DNA of 64,000 nt from Pseudomonadota bacterium. GTDB lineage: Bacteria > Desulfobacterota > Desulfovibrionia > Desulfovibrionales > Desulfovibrionaceae. The position numbers were made by a program, and so were the translations under genes. Positions 52,650-61,707 of this stretch are shown here, piece by piece. Position 1 is the stretch's first letter, and every line of letters starts with the position of its first letter. The DNA is taken from NCBI GenBank assembly GCA_023460395.1, contig JAEWQB010000005.1:36222-100221 (forward strand). Reading direction: 5' to 3'. Below the pieces are notes generated by a model. The model searched no databases. It saw only the letters and a list, made by a program, of their open reading frames with translations, and had not been told where the DNA came from.

Positions 52650-55600
52650 TTATAGCTGCCCTGAAGGCGAGAACCGCGATGCCCCTTCGGTGAGATCATA
52701 CATACGCAGGGCGGAGGCCGCCATTTTTCCATACAGAGAATCCGGGGTACCGTCCCGGAGCGTGGTCATAATTTCCCGCCACTGGTCAACATTGCCATTG
52801 CGCTTATACAGTTCTCCCACCCGGTACTGAAGACCCGGATACCCCGGATCGGTGGGCGACATCTGCTCCAGATACCGTTTGGCCCAGTCCAGCGCTTCCC
52901 GCCCGCGCCCGGTCCGCTCCGTAATGTCCATAAGGGAGCCGAGCAAATCCTTTTCCTTTTGCGGGTCGGCATTAGCCGGGTCGCGTTGAGCCAGCTCCAT
53001 AAACAGCGTCAACGCCTGTTTGCCGTCCCGGTAGGCGCTTTCCCAATCTTCCCGTCGCTCCGCCGCGCGGCTAAGAAAATATAAGGCATAGGCGCGTTCG
53101 TTATCCGGCAGGGTTTCGTTAGCGGCAAGCGCGGTCCAGAGCGGCTCCGCCTTAGCGAATTCTCCCAGATTCTCGTAGGCGAGCGCCAACGCATAGGAAA
53201 ACTGCCGCTGGCTTTCAGGGTCTAATTCCCAATGCTCAAGCCGGGTGTTCAGGGCGACAATGTCGTCCCATAATTCATTTTCCAAATAGATACTTAGTGC
53301 CACATTCAGTGCCATTTCGGAATATTCCGGCACCTTAAGCCCCCGGAAGAAGGGATCTAAGGTTTCCAGCGCCCGTGTAGGCTGCTGCCGCTTCCAGAAA
53401 GCAAGACCCAAGGCGATGCGGCTTTCCGGCGCAAGTTCCTCGTCCTGACCGCGCACTATGGGGAACTGGTCCCACATCTGGAGAATGCGGTCGTAATTGC
53501 CTTCATTAATATTGTCCGCCACCATGACGGTGAAGGCTTTAAGCGCCACTTCCTTTACGCGGGGGGCAAGGGTGTGGTCCGGGCTGGCCTTCATGAATGC
53601 CGACGCCGTGGCCAGCGCTTCCGGGTATTGCTTATTCCACAGATACCACATGGCCTTTTTAAGACGGGCAAGCGGCACCAGACCACTCTGCGGATGATCC
53701 TCTATGATCATCGAATATATCTGGAGCGGCCTCAGATTATACGGGCGGTCAAACACGGAAAACATTTCCGTGAGCGTGGGCGAGTCGTACACCCCTTCTT
53801 CGGCAAGACGCATGAGCGAGATAAGACCGCCATCCCGATCCGGGAACTTCCGGGCAGCCTCCTCATAGACTTCCCGTGCGGGAGTCTTTTTATTTTCCTC
53901 TAAATACAAGTCGCCCAACCGAGCCAGCACCATATCGGCATCATCGCCGTCCGGGTCGATATTATAATAGGTCCAGTACGTGGTGCGCGCCTTGTCAAAC
54001 TTCTTCATGCGGTATTCCACGTCGCCCATTTGGTACAGGAAAGGTGGATACTCCATATAAAAACGCGGCCAGCGTTTTTCCACATAGTCAACAATTTGAA
54101 ATGCCTGCTCGTAAAATCCAAGCTGGTACAGTGCGCGGGCCAATCCCACACCGGCCTCCCGCACAAAAGGAGAATCTGGATAATTCTGGATTACGAACTG
54201 ATAATTATCCGCCGCGTTTTCCCAGTCCTCCGCCTTAAAAAAGTGATCGCCCCAATAATAGTAGGTTAACGGAATGAGATCACTGTTCGGGTGATTCTTG
54301 CGCAAGATGGAAAAATACGCAGCCGCTTCGCCCAAGTTCCCCGCCTTCAGGTTCACCAGCCCCAGCCGGAGCAGGTGCCCCGGCACGGACGGTGAAGCCA
54401 GATCGTAGTTCATGGCTTCCGTGCTGGCGGATACAATTTTTTCAAAGTTGGCTGTCAGGTCATTCTTGCCCATGGCATAGGTCGCGTCAGCGATACCGTC
54501 CAACGCTTCGGACCGCTCTTTTTGCGACGACTTGGGCATGCGCCAGACAGTCTCAAAAAGCGGAATGGCGTTTTCCGGCTCACCATTATTCATAGCGGCC
54601 TGCGCCTGAAATAGCAGCGTAGCGGGGCTGGGGGGCGGAGGAATGGGGTTTCCTTCGCTGTCCACATACACGACTTCCGGCTTCGGCGTTCCGTCAGATT
54701 GCGCAGCAGGTTGTGGCACATTGCCCGCCACGGCTTCCATCTGCGCGGGGGGCACGGTAATGGGCTGCCGCACTACCACCGGTTCTTCGCCCACCAGTGA
54801 TTCCTTAAGCGTGGGATATGGTTCCACAGCCGGTTCGCTGTTGCTCACCACAAAACGTTCTTCCTGACCGGGGGTATCCGCGCCAGATCCTGCGACAGGA
54901 ACAGCGCTCCCCGTGCCTGCGGGAGCGGGCGGCATAGCCGTGGCGTTGTTGGGCGCGGGAGGCAGCAACGGAAGCGAGCCGTTGGCCTGCGCCCCTGTTT
55001 GCGGACGCACGCGAAGGATATCGGCGCCTGACGCCACCGGGAATGGCTCTTCCCCCGCACCGTCCGGTGCCCTACGCACAGTAGTTACCTGACCGGGGGG
55101 AGACACCCGCGCACGGACAGAAAATTCTTGCCCCGGTTCCCGTTCGGGAAGGCTCCCTTCCGGCAGATCTTCCCGGTCCTCGTCAGACGCACCCGCCGGG
55201 GTGCCGGGGGACGATACCGGGCGGGATGCGGCAGCGCGTTGCGACGGAAGTGAGGCGGTTGCGGATGTACGCCCTGCGGTCTGCACCGGCTGTACGATGG
55301 AATCGGCGTTTTGAGCCGCTCCGGGCACGGTTTCATTGCGTGACCCAGTGGACGGTGCGGACGGCATGGAAACACGGGCACGCAAGCTGTCCCCAGCCAC
55401 GGGGGCATCGCGCACGACCGGAGCAGCGGCGGGAGCTGCCGGTTCCTGCCAGTCATCCATGCCTCCCCGGTTCACCCGGGAGCGAAATGTATAGGGCACC
55501 GCGAAATAAGACTGAGCCGCCGTAACCTTGGGGGCGGGAGCGGCGGGTACGGGTGAGCCGCTCACACGACCCGTGCCGTTGCCCGCGCCGCCTTCGGCGG

Positions 55601-56561
55601 AGGACACGACAGACCGTGCGGTGGCACCGTCAGCCCCGCCCGTTCTCTCTGCCAAAGAAACTGCCTGCGGTCCGGCTTGTACTGCGGAAGAACTGCCCGT
55701 TTGCGTGGGGACCGGGCCGGTCTGAGCTGCGGACGATGGCGCAGGGGGTAGTTGCCCACCCGCACGGCGCACAATGGAGGGAGATAGTTCTGAAACATTT
55801 TCCAACGCCGCTTCCCGCAACGGCGTGCCCCGGTTTGCCGGGGAAGATGGGGATGCCTGAACTGCGCCGGATGCTGCGGGCCGGGCCGGAGTCTGTGCAG
55901 AACCGTTTTCCGCCACGGATGCCGGTCGTGTCCCAGACGCCGGTTGTGTCGGGGACGCGGCAACCACAGAAGATGTGGGGCTAGCTCCCGAATTTGGAGA
56001 ACGAGGCGTCACCGTCTGCGCGGTAGCACTTGTCGCGGCGGCAACGCCGGATACCGGAGTTGCGGGGGCTGCGGGAGAGACTCCGGTATTGGAGCGCTCC
56101 TCCGCTGGTCGCCAGCGTTCCCCGATGGGGTCGGAGAAGAGATCAATCGCGAGTCTGTTGCCCCCCTCAGGCGAGGCAATATACCCAAATGCGGGAGTCC
56201 GGGTAGGAATAGTAATGCTGCGTCCGGCTCCCGTGGGCGCGTCCAGCAAGCCCGATGCACCGGGGGCCGCCGTGCCGCCAGCGCGACGCAATCCGTCAGC
56301 CCCCACGGTTTGACCGGGAGGTAAGGTGAGCGTCAGCGCCTGTCTACCGGTTCGCTCCAGCGAATAGCCCGCCGCAGGGCCGTCAAACACCACCTCCAGC
56401 CGTTCCCGGTCCGGGTAGGTTCTCCAGTCCCACGTAAGGGCCATGCCGTGACCGGCACTTGCCAGCCACACGCCGCATGCCGCGCAAAGGATCCAGACAA
56501 GTCTGGCTACTGCTGTACGACTCACGCCTAAGCCATTGCAACTTCCATGCAATATACGCAT
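52650..56561 (-). CDS. very large exported AMIN-like / TPR protein
   Basis: About 1303 residues. A signal peptide-like segment (about 20-42) precedes a beta-rich AMIN-like domain (about 43-145; WDWRTYPDRERLEVVFDG, ITIPTRTPAFGYI), a class that binds envelope components. Residues ~150-640 are a Pro/Ala/Ser/Gly-rich disordered linker. Residues ~650-1290 are TPR-like repeats (YYYWGDHFFKAEDWENAADNY, GVGLARALYQLGFYEQAFQIV). It is probably a periplasmic scaffold. The start is uncertain: the GGGAGGA abuts the ATG at 56561, with GTG 56570 and an in-frame TTG downstream as alternatives. It is followed by the Memo gene. Confidence 0.85.
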   Translation of the reverse strand: MRILHGSCNGLGVSRTAVARLVWILCAACGVWLASAGHGMALTWDWRTYPDRERLEVVFDGPAAGYSLERTGRQALTLTLPPGQTVGADGLRRAGGTAAPGASGLLDAPTGAGRSITIPTRTPAFGYIASPEGGNRLAIDLFSDPIGERWRPAEERSNTGVSPAAPATPVSGVAAATSATAQTVTPRSPNSGASPTSSVVAASPTQPASGTRPASVAENGSAQTPARPAASGAVQASPSSPANRGTPLREAALENVSELSPSIVRRAGGQLPPAPSSAAQTGPVPTQTGSSSAVQAGPQAVSLAERTGGADGATARSVVSSAEGGAGNGTGRVSGSPVPAAPAPKVTAAQSYFAVPYTFRSRVNRGGMDDWQEPAAPAAAPVVRDAPVAGDSLRARVSMPSAPSTGSRNETVPGAAQNADSIVQPVQTAGRTSATASLPSQRAAASRPVSSPGTPAGASDEDREDLPEGSLPEREPGQEFSVRARVSPPGQVTTVRRAPDGAGEEPFPVASGADILRVRPQTGAQANGSLPLLPPAPNNATAMPPAPAGTGSAVPVAGSGADTPGQEERFVVSNSEPAVEPYPTLKESLVGEEPVVVRQPITVPPAQMEAVAGNVPQPAAQSDGTPKPEVVYVDSEGNPIPPPPSPATLLFQAQAAMNNGEPENAIPLFETVWRMPKSSQKERSEALDGIADATYAMGKNDLTANFEKIVSASTEAMNYDLASPSVPGHLLRLGLVNLKAGNLGEAAAYFSILRKNHPNSDLIPLTYYYWGDHFFKAEDWENAADNYQFVIQNYPDSPFVREAGVGLARALYQLGFYEQAFQIVDYVEKRWPRFYMEYPPFLYQMGDVEYRMKKFDKARTTYWTYYNIDPDGDDADMVLARLGDLYLEENKKTPAREVYEEAARKFPDRDGGLISLMRLAEEGVYDSPTLTEMFSVFDRPYNLRPLQIYSMIIEDHPQSGLVPLARLKKAMWYLWNKQYPEALATASAFMKASPDHTLAPRVKEVALKAFTVMVADNINEGNYDRILQMWDQFPIVRGQDEELAPESRIALGLAFWKRQQPTRALETLDPFFRGLKVPEYSEMALNVALSIYLENELWDDIVALNTRLEHWELDPESQRQFSYALALAYENLGEFAKAEPLWTALAANETLPDNERAYALYFLSRAAERREDWESAYRDGKQALTLFMELAQRDPANADPQKEKDLLGSLMDITERTGRGREALDWAKRYLEQMSPTDPGYPGLQYRVGELYKRNGNVDQWREIMTTLRDGTPDSLYGKMAASALRMYDLTEGASRFSPSGQL

Positions 56562-56845
56562 TCCTCCCACAGAGACGCATGCCGGGCATGCGCCCTCCCT
56601 ACCCCAGACACTGTGTCGTCCTCGTTCAGCGCCAAAACACCGTCAAAAACGGAAATAGCCGGACAATTCCGCGAAACAGGCCACAGCAGTCACTCTCTAC
56701 CACGCCGGGTACTTTCCGCACGCAGGAAGTGAACAATTTTGCCGCGAAGATCTGCCGCCAGCGTGTGCCGCAGCCCGGCAGACACGCTCTTACGCCCCGC
56801 CTGCCGGACGATGTAAGATTCTCCGATGCGCGAACTCCGCACGCC

Positions 56846-57892
56846 TTACTCAAGTTTCTTCTTTTTGAGCTTCTCAATAAGGGTTGTGCGCTTAACGCCC
56901 AAAATTTCCGCAGCTTGATTCTTCACGCCGTCGGCCATTTCCAGCGCCTCCAACAGCAATTTTTCTTCCGCGAGATCTAAAAATTCTTTAAGCCCCATGC
57001 CAAATTCCCGCAGATGGTCCACGCGGGGCCACACAAATCCCTGCTGAACGATGGCCCCCTGCGCCCCCGGTACGGTCATTACATACGCCGGTTCCGGGTC
57101 GGGCAGATTCACAATATCGCCCACGTCATCCAAAATTTTGGGCGGAAGATCCGCAGGCTGCACAATCTGCCCATCGCATAGAATGCTAAGGCGTTCCATG
57201 AAATTTTCTAGTTCCCGCACGTTGCCGGGCCAGCGATACGCAGCCAGCACCTTGCGCGAGTCTTCAGCAAGCTCCAGCACGGGCCGTCCTTTCCTCTGGC
57301 AGAATTTTTCTAAAAAACTCCCTGCCAGCATAAGGATATCGCCCCCGCGCTCCCGCAGCGGCGGCAGATGCATGGGAATCACATTCAGTCGGTAATAAAG
57401 ATCTTCGCGGAACCGCCCGGCGCGTACCTCTTCCTCAAGATCGCGGTTGGTCGCCGCCACAATGCGCACGTCTACCTTGCGCACCCCTGTGCCGCCGACC
57501 CGCTCTATCTCCTTTTCCTGAAGCACACGCAAAATCTTGACCTGAAGTGTCAGGTCCATCTCGCCGATTTCATCAAGGAAAATGGTGCCTGTGTCCGCCA
57601 TTTCAAACCGACCGGGCCGGGAACGGATGGCGTGCGTAAAGGCGCCTTTCTCATGACCGAACAGCTCTGATTCCAGCAACTCTTTGGGGATAGCCCCGCA
57701 ATTTATGGGAACAAAGGGGGCGTCTTTGCGCAGGCTGCCCGCATGCAACGCGCGGACAAGCAGTTCTTTGCCCGTGCCTGATTCGCCCGTAACCAGCACG
57801 GTGCTATCTGTAGGAGCGACCTTGGCGAGCACCCTGAAAACTTCCTGAAGGGAAGAGGATTGCCCTATAATGCCGCTATGCTTGAGGTCCAT
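56846..57892 (-). CDS. sigma-54-dependent activator lacking a receiver domain
   Basis: 348 residues. The AAA+ domain starts almost at once (IIGQSSSLQEVFRVLAK). Walker A is GESGTGKEL, the sigma-54 loop is GAFTHAI, Walker B is GTIFLDEIGEM, and RFREDLYYRLNVIPMHLPPLRER follows. The C-terminal Fis-type helix is AAEILGVKRTTLIEKLKKK, the form typical of flagellar regulators (FleQ/FlrC/FlbD group). With no N-terminal regulatory domain it resembles PspF/FlrA-type control by partner proteins. Of two adjacent ATGs, 57892 has better spacing from GGAGG. The neighbouring flagellar-rod-like gene supports a flagellar role, as inference. Confidence 0.9.
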   Translation of the reverse strand: MDLKHSGIIGQSSSLQEVFRVLAKVAPTDSTVLVTGESGTGKELLVRALHAGSLRKDAPFVPINCGAIPKELLESELFGHEKGAFTHAIRSRPGRFEMADTGTIFLDEIGEMDLTLQVKILRVLQEKEIERVGGTGVRKVDVRIVAATNRDLEEEVRAGRFREDLYYRLNVIPMHLPPLRERGGDILMLAGSFLEKFCQRKGRPVLELAEDSRKVLAAYRWPGNVRELENFMERLSILCDGQIVQPADLPPKILDDVGDIVNLPDPEPAYVMTVPGAQGAIVQQGFVWPRVDHLREFGMGLKEFLDLAEEKLLLEALEMADGVKNQAAEILGVKRTTLIEKLKKKKLE

Positions 57893-58020
57893 CATGCCTC
57901 CGTTTCAAAAGAAAACGCCGGATTCCCGCATCCCGAACACCAGACTGCGTTTCCGTCCGGCAGTATCCCCCTCCGCACGAAAAGGTGGTCAGGGTAGAAG
58001 ACGACACGAGCCAGCGAGCA

Positions 58021-58049
58021 ATTCTCCCCATGAACGATATTCGTGTCAA
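58021..58049 (-). promoter_or_regulatory. sigma-70 type promoter of the sigma-54 activator gene
   Basis: On the minus strand TTGACA (58049-58044), a 17-nt spacer and GAGAAT (58026-58021). It lies about 130 nt upstream of the activator's start, so the regulator itself is probably expressed from a housekeeping promoter. Confidence 0.5.
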
Positions 58050-58180
58050 GATAATGACGCGAAGTCAACCATAATCTGCAGGATATCAAAGCAGACGGGC
58101 ATCCGGGCCAGACCGAGAGGGGGAACAGACCAGTACAATAAGGCCGCTACGGGAGCGGAGTGGGCCAGACCGGAGGCCGG

Positions 58181-58221
58181 ACCGACAGGACCGACAGGAC
58201 CGACAGGACCGACAGGACCGA
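58181..58221 (+). repeat. 9-bp tandem repeat, about 4.5 copies
   Basis: The unit ACCGACAGG repeats exactly four times (58181-58216) followed by ACCGA. Being a multiple of three, it keeps several frames open and produces artefactual Gly-Pro-Thr or Arg-Thr-Asp repeat peptides. It is a likely slippage-prone minisatellite. Confidence 0.9.
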
Positions 58222-58641
58222 GCAAAACGGAAAGACAGACAACCCGCAAGAGGATGCGTTCCCACAAAGAGTCCGGGGCAACGTAAGGCCCAGTACAGAC
58301 ACAAAAAAACGTGCCTGCGCAAAAAACGGGGGAAGCCTCCGATCCGCGCATACGACACGTTTCAGACTACAGTTTCACACGACATCGCACGTGCCTCCCC
58401 GCAGGGGAATCCGCAAACGCGCGACAGCAATCTGAGTCAGGAAAAATTTAAATCAGCTTCCTGTCCCCATGCGCAGGCTTGGCAGGCGCCTTTCCGCCGG
58501 AGATCGGGCACGTCCGTTTTTATGAGAATGCGTCTCGCGGACCACACTCCGGCTGCCCCTGTAGGCCGGAGCGCTTCCCCGCGTTGCCCTTCAGGCCATC
58601 TCGTCAATCAGAGACTCTCATCACTTAGACGCTCTCGTTAG

Positions 58642-58992
58642 TTAGACCATTTCATCAATAGCCGTTCCAAGCAGATCCAATTGCGCCTGCGCAGAGGCCA
58701 CATTGGCGGCGTAGGCATTTTCATCCCGGATCATGTGCACCATTTCCGTGGTATATTCGGTGGTGGAACCTTCCACAGTTCCGCCGTACTCATCGGTATA
58801 GTGGAGCATGGGGCCTTGGGACATATCCTGATGCACCTGAGCAACACGAACCCCTTCGCCTTCCGGCCCGGTTTCCAGCCGGACTTCAGACGCCTTAAAT
58901 CCGTTGGTATTTATATTGGCCACGTTATTGGCCGTTACTTGCTGGCTGATGGAAAACGCATCCAGTGCGGACAGATTTTGTTCTACTCGCAT
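58642..58992 (-). CDS. flagellar basal-body rod-like protein (FlgC-like)
   Basis: 116 residues. The N-terminal half has ALDAFSISQQVTANNVANINTNGFKASEVRLE, the axial-protein signature shared by FlgB/FlgC/FlgF/FlgG (quoted in part: VTANNVANINTNGFKA). The C-terminus TTEMVHMIRDENAYAANVASAQAQLDLLGTAI is the matching coiled segment. At 116 residues it is shorter than typical FlgC, with a reduced middle region, so the exact rod subunit is not clear. GGAGG lies 8 nt before the ATG. It stands alone, not in a flgBC-fliE operon; a sigma-54 activator gene lies downstream on the same strand. Confidence 0.8.
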   Translation of the reverse strand: MRVEQNLSALDAFSISQQVTANNVANINTNGFKASEVRLETGPEGEGVRVAQVHQDMSQGPMLHYTDEYGGTVEGSTTEYTTEMVHMIRDENAYAANVASAQAQLDLLGTAIDEMV

Positions 58993-59327
58993 GGCTCTTT
59001 CCTCCCATTCTCACTATAAGCACGCCGCGCCATCAAGTCACCCCCCAGTGCCGCAAGCGCCGCACCGCCTCTTCCCATCAACGGATTCAGGAAGAGCGAA
59101 GGCAATTCCTCCAGTTTTGGGAAGCCCGATAAGTGGGGACGACGCCTCGCCAACGCGTATGACAGCGCACACGCCTCATCTGGAGCGCCCGGACGAAAAA
59201 ATTCGCACGGCTTCGGTTCATACCGAGCGGCGGACTCAAGAGCTCCTGAGCTATATTCGTATTTTTCCCATGCTCATGCGGCCCGCAGACGGCACAAGCC
59301 TGATGCAGGAATATATGGCGGCTGCTT
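58993..59327. other. intergenic region downstream of the amidase gene
   Basis: 335 nt between the amidase stop and the rod-like gene's start (both minus strand). I see no gene, no clear terminator and no clean sigma-54 or sigma-28 promoter ahead of the rod-like gene. Confidence 0.35.
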
Positions 59328-59855
59328 TCAGGAAAGCATCTGAAATTTTCGCCGCTTCCCAAAACCATAGGTCCTGTTGCACTGCGAATGCAGGAGCACC
59401 TCTGGATACTCTCGCAGCATAACCGCAAAAGTACGACGGACATTGAATCCCGGACAATCTTTTTGCATTGAAAGATCATTATGCCCGACGATAACAGCGT
59501 TGGGATAGCGTTGAAGCAAGGCCGAAAGCGTCTGAGCAAGAGAAAGCCACTGCTTAGGCGTAAAATTCAACTCCGCCTTATATTCCTCTCCATCAGCCCG
59601 CCCCCCCACAAGACATAGCCCCACGGAAACGGTGTTGAATCCACGGGCATGGGCACCCACGGTGGAAAGCGCACGCCCTGACTCCACTCTTCCGTCACGC
59701 CGTATGACCAGATGATACCCGATGCAGTCGAACCCCCTGGCACGGTGTAACTGGTCTATTTCAAAGGCCCCGATGTCCCGCGAAGCAAACGAGCCGGAGT
59801 GATGGATGACAATAAGTTCCGTTTTTTTGCGATCAACCCTGCTTGACATGCGCAT
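59328..59855 (-). CDS. N-acetylmuramoyl-L-alanine amidase (amidase_2 / T7-lysozyme-like)
   Basis: 175 residues with no signal peptide. LIVIHHSGS supplies the first zinc His, FDCIGYHLVIRRDGRVESGR is the classic amidase_2 substrate segment, SVGLCLVGG follows, and VIVGHNDLSMQKDCPGFNV supplies the second His and the Cys ligand position. This architecture is most often seen in phage endolysins and their bacterial relatives. It cleaves the bond between muramic acid and the stem peptide. Its ATG directly follows the stop of the M23 gene, so the two are translated as a pair. Confidence 0.88.
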   Translation of the reverse strand: MRMSSRVDRKKTELIVIHHSGSFASRDIGAFEIDQLHRARGFDCIGYHLVIRRDGRVESGRALSTVGAHARGFNTVSVGLCLVGGRADGEEYKAELNFTPKQWLSLAQTLSALLQRYPNAVIVGHNDLSMQKDCPGFNVRRTFAVMLREYPEVLLHSQCNRTYGFGKRRKFQMLS

Positions 59856-60686
59856 TCAGCCTTCAAGCAGAGGAAGTGCATCCACATAGCAGCCTAACAC
59901 AGATAGCCCCCAATGCAGGTGTGATCCGGTAACCCGCCCGGAGCAGCCCGCCTCGCCGATAGGTTCACCGCGCAACACGGTTTGACCAAGTGCCGCATAC
60001 GTTTTTAAAAAGTGCATATACAGTGTGAAAACACCGTAGCCGTGATCTATTACCAGCGTATTGCCCCCCAGATAATGGCACGCGCACAGCGCGATTTTGC
60101 CGGGGGCGGCAGCTAGCACCGGGTCGCCATCATCTGCCAAAAGGTCTACGCCCCAATGCACCGATTCCATACATCCATTGATGGTGCGCGATAATCCAAA
60201 ATCGCTGCTTATCCCCCCCGGAACAGGACGTTGCCAAGGCAATTCCATAAGTGGCCCGACAGAACATGCAGACAGCACCGTGTGCAGTTCAGACGCTTCC
60301 ACCGCCATGCGTCTTTTCTCGCATTGCGGAGGAGCGCTGAAAGCAGGTGCGACGGAAAATTCCTCGTGCTCAAACGTCTTCGCCTGCACAGGAATGGTCA
60401 GCGAAAACCGCTCACTTTTTTGGTTGGTAAAAAAGATGCTGCCATCTATAGAAAAAAAAGCATCCGTTGTTTCGCGCGGTACCGGGAAAAGTGCGTACCG
60501 TATATCTGAGGCATTGAAAGGGCCGGAGCAGTCCATGCGAAGTGTCTGGCTGTTGCAATGAAAAACAATGTGTTCAATGCATAACGGCCTGTACCCAATG
60601 GATACAGGTTCTCCGGGAAGCACATAGTCAGGAAAAATAAAAACTGAAGAGTTATCTGATCCAATAGGACGTTCTTTCTTATTCAT
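59856..60686 (-). CDS. M23-family metallopeptidase (LytM-like), no signal peptide
   Basis: 276 residues. The C-terminal M23 domain (about 155-276) has ISSDFGLSRTING, the zinc motif SVHWGVDLLADDGDPV, VIDHGYGVFTLYMHFL and the second His pair in TGSHLHWGLSV, so the active site looks complete. The N-terminal 150 residues form an unrecognised beta-rich domain with many Phe and Cys. It should cut peptidoglycan cross-links, yet no export signal is visible from MNKKERPIGSDNSS onward. It is directly followed by the amidase gene. Base composition is AT-richer than the surroundings. Confidence 0.87.
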   Translation of the reverse strand: MNKKERPIGSDNSSVFIFPDYVLPGEPVSIGYRPLCIEHIVFHCNSQTLRMDCSGPFNASDIRYALFPVPRETTDAFFSIDGSIFFTNQKSERFSLTIPVQAKTFEHEEFSVAPAFSAPPQCEKRRMAVEASELHTVLSACSVGPLMELPWQRPVPGGISSDFGLSRTINGCMESVHWGVDLLADDGDPVLAAAPGKIALCACHYLGGNTLVIDHGYGVFTLYMHFLKTYAALGQTVLRGEPIGEAGCSGRVTGSHLHWGLSVLGCYVDALPLLEG

Positions 60687-60708
60687 ACAGCCTGTACTGT
60701 ATTCCGCA

Positions 60709-61707
60709 CTAGTCTATGGGAAGCTGCAAAAGCTTTCCGTAGTGCAGATCATACTCCGGCTTGCTCCACTTCAGGCATCCGCTGCCTGGAGTAAAAGTCA
60801 TTTCACTAAAATAAATCTTTCCTTTAATTTCGTAAAAATCCACACGCACGAACAAAAAGTCGCGGCAGAGAATGTTAGCCAGTCTCACTAGATCTGACCA
60901 ATTCGCAGATTTTTCATGAGGTTTAGACAGATAACGATCCGAACATATCTGAGGAAGTCTGGTATATTCCATATCATAGAAGGCATACTCAGCTCTTTCT
61001 TTAGTAACAAACTTCCCAAGACGGAGCATCTCAGGCTTTCCATTAAAGCAGAAAAAGCGGTAGTAGATGAAATCGGTTGCCTCTCCTAAATATTCTTCCG
61101 CTATTATCTTGGGGGGAATAGCGCTGTACTGCATCTCAAAGCCGTCAACAAAAGCGTAATCCCTGTCCAGCCACCGTTTAAATTTAGCGCGTGCGTCTTG
61201 AAGATCCATAGTTTTTTTATCAGTCACCAGGAAATTGCTCGCAAATCCGTGGTTAACTTTCAACGCGAATTGGTCCGGCAACGCACTGAAATCGATTTCG
61301 GAAAACGAGTCCCACGCGCCGAACAATCTCGCAACGTACCGCTCGCCAATACGTTCGGAAATATAGCTCTTCACTAAATATTTATCTGCAAGCAATGTTT
61401 TGAGCGGAATGCAATCATAAAGCTTAAGCCATTGCATTTTCTCATTTAGTGTTTGGGGAGAGGCCAGATTGAGCCTTTTCCCTGTAACCGCGTAGTACCA
61501 CTGTGGCAAAATATCGGCGTAAGAGGGGGGCGGCATCTCAGCAGGGAAATTGCGCACCGAACGCTTGCTGGAAAAACGCGCTTGTCCCTGCGTTGCCCGG
61601 ACGTAGGCTTTCTTCCGATAGTGTCTGGTAATTTTTTGGACAAGGGTATCCAGCATGTTAGCACTCGCAGTAAGGCAAAAAGTGGCAGCTTTTTCGGGGG
61701 AGTTCAT
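60709..61707 (-). CDS. TupA-like ATP-grasp protein
   Basis: 332 residues. TLNEKMQWLKLYD, LLADKYLVKSYISERIG, FALKVNHGF, KIIAEEYLG and the metal-binding end FVRVDFYEIKGKIYFSEMTFTPGSG are the hallmarks of the TupA/ATP-grasp group tied to surface polysaccharide and teichuronopeptide synthesis. It probably ligates an amino acid or similar to a glycan; the substrate is unknown. The gene is clearly AT-richer than its neighbours and lies 22 nt upstream of the M23 gene, so the three minus-strand genes may be one unit and of foreign origin. No clear Shine-Dalgarno precedes the start. Confidence 0.85.
   Translation of the reverse strand: MNSPEKAATFCLTASANMLDTLVQKITRHYRKKAYVRATQGQARFSSKRSVRNFPAEMPPPSYADILPQWYYAVTGKRLNLASPQTLNEKMQWLKLYDCIPLKTLLADKYLVKSYISERIGERYVARLFGAWDSFSEIDFSALPDQFALKVNHGFASNFLVTDKKTMDLQDARAKFKRWLDRDYAFVDGFEMQYSAIPPKIIAEEYLGEATDFIYYRFFCFNGKPEMLRLGKFVTKERAEYAFYDMEYTRLPQICSDRYLSKPHEKSANWSDLVRLANILCRDFLFVRVDFYEIKGKIYFSEMTFTPGSGCLKWSKPEYDLHYGKLLQLPID

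Larger units (their letters stand above)
57893..58641. other. long intergenic region with 9-bp tandem repeat
   Basis: 749 nt without a convincing gene. It holds a minus-strand promoter candidate (58021-58049), the ACCGACAGG tandem array (58181-58221) and a hairpin CTCCGGC-11-GCCGGAG (58547-58571). Just after the rod-like gene's stop (58585-58640) lies a loosely repeated tract in which GTCTAA and GAGAG/GAGAT words recur about every 16 nt. Confidence 0.5.

Noticed and set aside
57870..58351. Collagen-like Gly-Pro-Thr or Gly-Pro-Val repeat proteins on both strands
   Set aside because: Artefact of the 9-bp tandem repeat, which opens several frames; no ribosome-binding site and overlapping opposed frames.
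59328..60686. Prophage
   Set aside because: The amidase looks phage-like, but no integrase, terminase, capsid, tail or holin gene is nearby; only an island of altered composition is supported.
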